Source of the DNA: CAVREM01 sp963728825 | GTDB taxonomy: Bacteria; Acidobacteriota; Vicinamibacteria; Vicinamibacterales; CAVVIG01 | Direction: 5' to 3' | DNA length: 64,000 bases | Assembly (NCBI GenBank): GCA_963728825.1 | Contig: CAVSLA010000005.1 | Span: forward strand, 434,001-498,000 | Shown here: in pieces, positions 61,147-64,000 of the stretch | Numbering within the stretch: position 1 is the first letter of the stretch | Layout of the letters: every line of letters begins with the position of its first letter | Notes under the pieces: model-generated | What the model was told of the DNA's origin: nothing | Databases searched by the model: none | What the model saw: only the letters and a program-made list of their open reading frames with translations | Program-made: the position numbers and the translations under genes

Positions 61147-61219
61147 CGCGTCACAGGTATAGACGCCTGGCGCGAATGGATTTGTCTAGCAGTCCGTAGA
61201 TGGGCTGCTCGGGGCTAGT

Positions 61220-62302
61220 CTAGGTGGGCTGAACGGGTGACGAAGCCTTGACGCGCTCCATAGGGACGGGAGCCTGCGCCTGGCCGTTGGCCTGAGCCGG
61301 GGCCTGGGCCGCCACCCCTGGATCGATGTAGCGGCCGAAGATCATCTTGCCGGCGGTCGTCTGCAGGACGCTGGTGACCACGATGTCGATCGTCTTGCTG
61401 ATCATCCGGCGAGCGTTGTCGACGACGACCATCGTGCCGTCGTCGAGATAGGCGACGCCCTGGTTGTATTCCTTGCCTTCCTTCAGGATGAACACCTTCA
61501 TCAGCTCGCCCGGCAGGACGACTGGCTTCAGCGAGTTCGCCAGCTCGTTGACGTTCAACACCGCCACACCGCGCAGCTGCGCGACCTTATTGAGGTTGAA
61601 ATCGTTGGTAACGATCTTGCCCTGCAGCGTCCTGGCCAGCTCGATCAGCTTCAGATCCACCTCGCGGATGTCGGGAAAGTCGACGTCGGAAATCGTCACT
61701 TCGATGCCGGACATCTTCTGAATCCGCTGCAGGATGTCGAGGCCGCGGCGACCGCGATTTCGCTTGAGGGAATCGCCCGAGTCCGCCACCAGCTGCAGCT
61801 CCTTCAGAACGAACTGAGGGATCACGATGGTGCCGTCCATGAAGCCGGTGTCGCACACGTCGGCAATCCGGCCGTCGATGATCACGCTGGTGTCGAGAAT
61901 CTTGTAGCGGCGCTCCGGTCCGGCGGCGCGGAACAGCGCAACCAGCCGCGCCGGCTCCAGCCACTCGCCGTGCTTGACGCCGAGCATGAGACCCAGGTAC
62001 GGCAGGACGATCAACAGAAAGGTATTGAAGAACTCGACGACCTGGTTCGACGTGTCGAGCCAGAAGAACCCGGTCTCGATGGCGCGCGCCAGCCCGATGC
62101 CGACGATGAACCCGATCAGGCCGCCGAGCAGCCGCGTGACCTGCGTCTCGCGCAGCCGCGTCTCGAACAACACGACGAGCCCGGCCAGCGCGATGGCAAA
62201 CGCGATGTTGGCGAGAATCCCGAACGGCAGCGGCCGCACCATCGCCGCCGCGTAAGCCACGGCGCCGACGACCAGCACACGGGCAGTAGCGAACCAGACC
62301 AT
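61220..62302 (-). CDS. PIN/TRAM-domain membrane protein (YacL-like)
   Basis: A 360-residue protein. Four N-terminal membrane helices (to about 115) are followed by a PIN nuclease-fold domain: KILDTSVIIDGRIADVCDTGF, RNRGRRGLDILQRIQKM and GKIVTNDFNLNKVAQLRGV, which supply the usual acidic residues. A C-terminal TRAM RNA-binding domain follows (KEYNQGVAYLDDGTMVVVDNARRMI). Bacillus YacL has the same order and is suspected to act on RNA. An Ala/Gln/Pro-rich tail ends the protein. It lies 15 bp downstream of radA. Confidence 0.88.
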   Translation of the reverse strand: MVWFATARVLVVGAVAYAAAMVRPLPFGILANIAFAIALAGLVVLFETRLRETQVTRLLGGLIGFIVGIGLARAIETGFFWLDTSNQVVEFFNTFLLIVLPYLGLMLGVKHGEWLEPARLVALFRAAGPERRYKILDTSVIIDGRIADVCDTGFMDGTIVIPQFVLKELQLVADSGDSLKRNRGRRGLDILQRIQKMSGIEVTISDVDFPDIREVDLKLIELARTLQGKIVTNDFNLNKVAQLRGVAVLNVNELANSLKPVVLPGELMKVFILKEGKEYNQGVAYLDDGTMVVVDNARRMISKTIDIVVTSVLQTTAGKMIFGRYIDPGVAAQAPAQANGQAQAPVPMERVKASSPVQPT

Positions 62303-62317
62303 GGAAGGCAAACCATA

Positions 62318-63706
62318 TCACCCTTGCAGCAGGGCGTCGAGCGCTTCACCGACCGTTCGGACGGCTGTCAGCTCACACTGCCCGGCGAGCTGTCGCTGGT
62401 CGGCCGGGTCGATGTTCGCTTCCGGCATCACGCAGCGTCGGAACCCCATCTGTGCCGCTTCACGGACACGCAGCGCAGCCTGAGCGATGCCGCGAATTTC
62501 GCCCGCCAGACCCACCTCGCCAAACATTGCCGTCGTCGCGGGAATGACGCGATTCCGGACACTGGAGGCGATCGCCGCCAGCACGCCGAGATCCGAGGCG
62601 GGCTCATCGACCGTCATTCCGCCGGCGATGTTGACGAACACGTCGTCGCCCATCAGATTCAAGCCAGCGCGCTTCTCGAGAACGGCGAGCAGCAGCGACA
62701 ACCGCTGCTGGTCGATGCCACTGGCCATCCGTCGAGCCGTGCCGTAGGTGCTGCTGCTGACGAGCGCCTGCACCTCGACGAGGATCGGCCGCGAGCCCTC
62801 GACGGAACACAACACCGCCGAGCCGGGGGCATTGACCGGCCGCTCGGCGAGAAACAGCTTCGACGGATTCGGCACGGGACGCAGGCCGTTCGACGTCATC
62901 TCGAATACGCCAAGCTCACTGACCGCTCCGAAACGATTCTTGACGGCGCGTACCACTCGATGCGAGTGATGGCGCTCGCCCTCGAAGTAGAGGACGGTGT
63001 CGACGACGTGCTCCAGTGCTTTCGGTCCGGCGAGGCTGCCGTCCTTGGTGACGTGGCCGACCAGCAGGGTCGGGATGTTCTGGCCCTTCGCCGTGAACAG
63101 CAGCTGCGTCGCCGCCTCACGGACCTGGCCGATGCTGCCGGGAGCCGATTGGAACTTCAACGAAAACACCGTCTGGATCGAATCGACGATGACGAGCGCC
63201 GGCCGGATGCGGGCGATTTCGTCGAGAATCCGCTCGAGGCAGGTTTCGGCGAGGAGAAACAGCGGGGCGGTGCCGACGCCGAGGCGCTCGCCGCGGTTTT
63301 TTATCTGATGCTCGGACTCTTCGCCCGAGCTGTACAGCACCGGTCCGATGGTCCGCGCCATGTTGGCGGCGGCCTGAAGCAGCAGCGTCGATTTGCCGAT
63401 GCCCGGCTCGCCGCCGAGCAGCACGAGCGAGCCGGGCACGATGCCACCGCCCAGCACGCGATCGAATTCGTCGATCCCGGTAGACAGCCGTGCGTGCTGC
63501 GCGAGCTCAATCTCCGAATAGAGCCGCGCCGACGCCGCGGTGCCCGCCTGGGCATAACGGTGATTCGGCGATGCCGCCGCAGCGTCGGCCGGCTGCTCTT
63601 CCACCAGCGAATTCCACGCGCCGCAGTCCGGACAGCGTCCCAGCCATTTCGGCGCCTGCGAGCCGCATTCCTGGCAAACAAAAACGGTTCGCGGCGCCTT
63701 TGCCAT
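62318..63706 (-). CDS. radA: DNA repair protein RadA
   Basis: A 462-residue ATPase. N-terminal zinc ribbon: CQECGSQAPKWLGRCPDCGAW. Walker A: GGEPGIGKSTLLLQ. Walker B region: PALVIVDSIQT. KNRFG box: VKNRFGAVSELGVFEM. The C-terminal Lon-protease-like domain contains GSRPILVEVQALVS and NIAGGMTVDEPASDLGVLAAI. It promotes branch migration in recombination. ATG 63706. A GC palindrome lies 31 bp upstream. Confidence 0.96.
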   Translation of the reverse strand: MAKAPRTVFVCQECGSQAPKWLGRCPDCGAWNSLVEEQPADAAAASPNHRYAQAGTAASARLYSEIELAQHARLSTGIDEFDRVLGGGIVPGSLVLLGGEPGIGKSTLLLQAAANMARTIGPVLYSSGEESEHQIKNRGERLGVGTAPLFLLAETCLERILDEIARIRPALVIVDSIQTVFSLKFQSAPGSIGQVREAATQLLFTAKGQNIPTLLVGHVTKDGSLAGPKALEHVVDTVLYFEGERHHSHRVVRAVKNRFGAVSELGVFEMTSNGLRPVPNPSKLFLAERPVNAPGSAVLCSVEGSRPILVEVQALVSSSTYGTARRMASGIDQQRLSLLLAVLEKRAGLNLMGDDVFVNIAGGMTVDEPASDLGVLAAIASSVRNRVIPATTAMFGEVGLAGEIRGIAQAALRVREAAQMGFRRCVMPEANIDPADQRQLAGQCELTAVRTVGEALDALLQG

Positions 63707-63737
63707 TCAGATATTTCCTGCCAACTTTTTTCCACTG

Positions 63738-63761
63738 GCGCTGGGGCCCCACCCCCAGCGC
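63738..63761 (-). repeat. GC palindrome, copy 4 (upstream of radA)
   Basis: Stem GCGCTGGGG / CCCCAGCGC with loop CCCCAC, identical to the rplK copy, followed in transcript sense by CAGTGGAAAAAAGT. Confidence 0.85.
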
Positions 63762-63833
63762 GTGCTGACGCTGATGCTCGCCTTCGGATTCACGGGTCCT
63801 CAGGCTCGCATGGCCGCAGGCGCTTCCTCTCGC

Positions 63834-64000
63834 CTATGAATACACCCGTTCAATTCGACTGCCGACTCTGCAGACGATCTCCCAGGGAATCGAGCCAATG
63901 GTTGCGGCCATCTCGCGGACGTCGATCCGGTCGTCGCCTTGCGGCCCGATGATGACGACTTCGTCGCCGGGCGAAACGGCGAGCCCGGTGACGTCGGCCA
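63834..64000 (-). CDS. alr: Alanine racemase, C-terminal fragment
   Basis: The last 55 codons of a gene that continues beyond the window: ADVTGLAVSPGDEVVIIG, then REMAATIGSIPWEIVCRVGS and RIERVYS-stop. This matches the beta-rich C-terminal domain of Alr, with GDEVVIIG, the MAATIGSIPWEI helix and the closing R(V/I)xRVY. The enzyme makes D-alanine for peptidoglycan. Its stop (63834-63836) lies 127 bp upstream of radA, with a GC palindrome in the spacer. Confidence 0.85.
   Translation of the reverse strand, partial: ADVTGLAVSPGDEVVIIGPQGDDRIDVREMAATIGSIPWEIVCRVGSRIERVYS

Overview
The window is a high-GC bacterial chromosome segment with no rRNA, phage, insertion sequence or CRISPR array. The gene content suggests an Acidobacteriota member close to Vicinamibacteria. 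The pointers are two large secreted PQQ dehydrogenases, tandem secreted proteins built around a (D/G)xPDL(Q/N)GVW motif, a secreted phospholipase-D-like protein carrying CBM6 modules, and an RpoB with an extra cysteine-rich insertion. This taxonomic call is inference from family recognition, not a computed placement.

Layout. 0-16 kb holds mostly secreted or redox functions: a VOC protein, a Kelch/repeat/PxKF surface protein, a bacterial PH-domain protein, an MFS carrier, a cytochrome b plus molybdopterin oxidoreductase pair, a double carboxymuconolactone-decarboxylase-like protein, two GVW-family secreted proteins (the first frameshifted), CorA and a PQQ dehydrogenase. 16-34 kb is a surface-glycan region: two FkbM methyltransferases, four GT-A-type glycosyltransferases, a CDP-glycerol glycerophosphotransferase-like protein, a Wzx-like flippase and a probable GT-B enzyme. 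Three secreted phosphoester-cleaving proteins lie among them: an EEP nuclease/phosphatase with a DNRLRE-like domain, a purple-acid-phosphatase-like protein with two CBM6 modules, and a decayed phospholipase-D-like protein with two CBM6 modules. 34-38 kb groups a c-type cytochrome, a signal-peptide-bearing HpcH/HpaI aldolase and a second PQQ dehydrogenase. 38-39.8 kb holds four small genes (cupin, hemolysin III, GNAT, truncated conserved protein), three of which end in integron attC-like half-sites.

40-64 kb is housekeeping, nearly all on the minus strand. Read in the direction of transcription from high to low coordinates: alr (partial), radA, a PIN/TRAM protein, an ECF sigma factor with a small membrane partner and a 420-residue membrane protein, plsC, ispDF, gltX, rlmB, tRNA-Thr(TGT), tRNA-Tyr, tRNA-Gly, tRNA-Thr(GGT), tuf, rpmG, tRNA-Trp, secE, nusG, rplK, rplA, rplJ, rplL, rpoB, rpoC, then a strong intrinsic terminator. 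The tRNA-tuf order is the same as in Escherichia coli.

The least ordinary signals are: (1) intergenic arrays of 7- or 8-bp words, often with an inverted second arm, in the spacers of the ribosomal/RNA polymerase cluster; (2) a 9-bp-stem GC palindrome repeated four times, each time shortly upstream of a start codon (rpoC, rplL, rplK, radA); (3) attC-like sites at 4.3 kb and 38-39.6 kb with no integrase in view; (4) near-identical CBM6 modules shared by two secreted phosphoesterase-type genes inside the glycan region; (5) several frameshifted genes, which may be real decay or assembly error.
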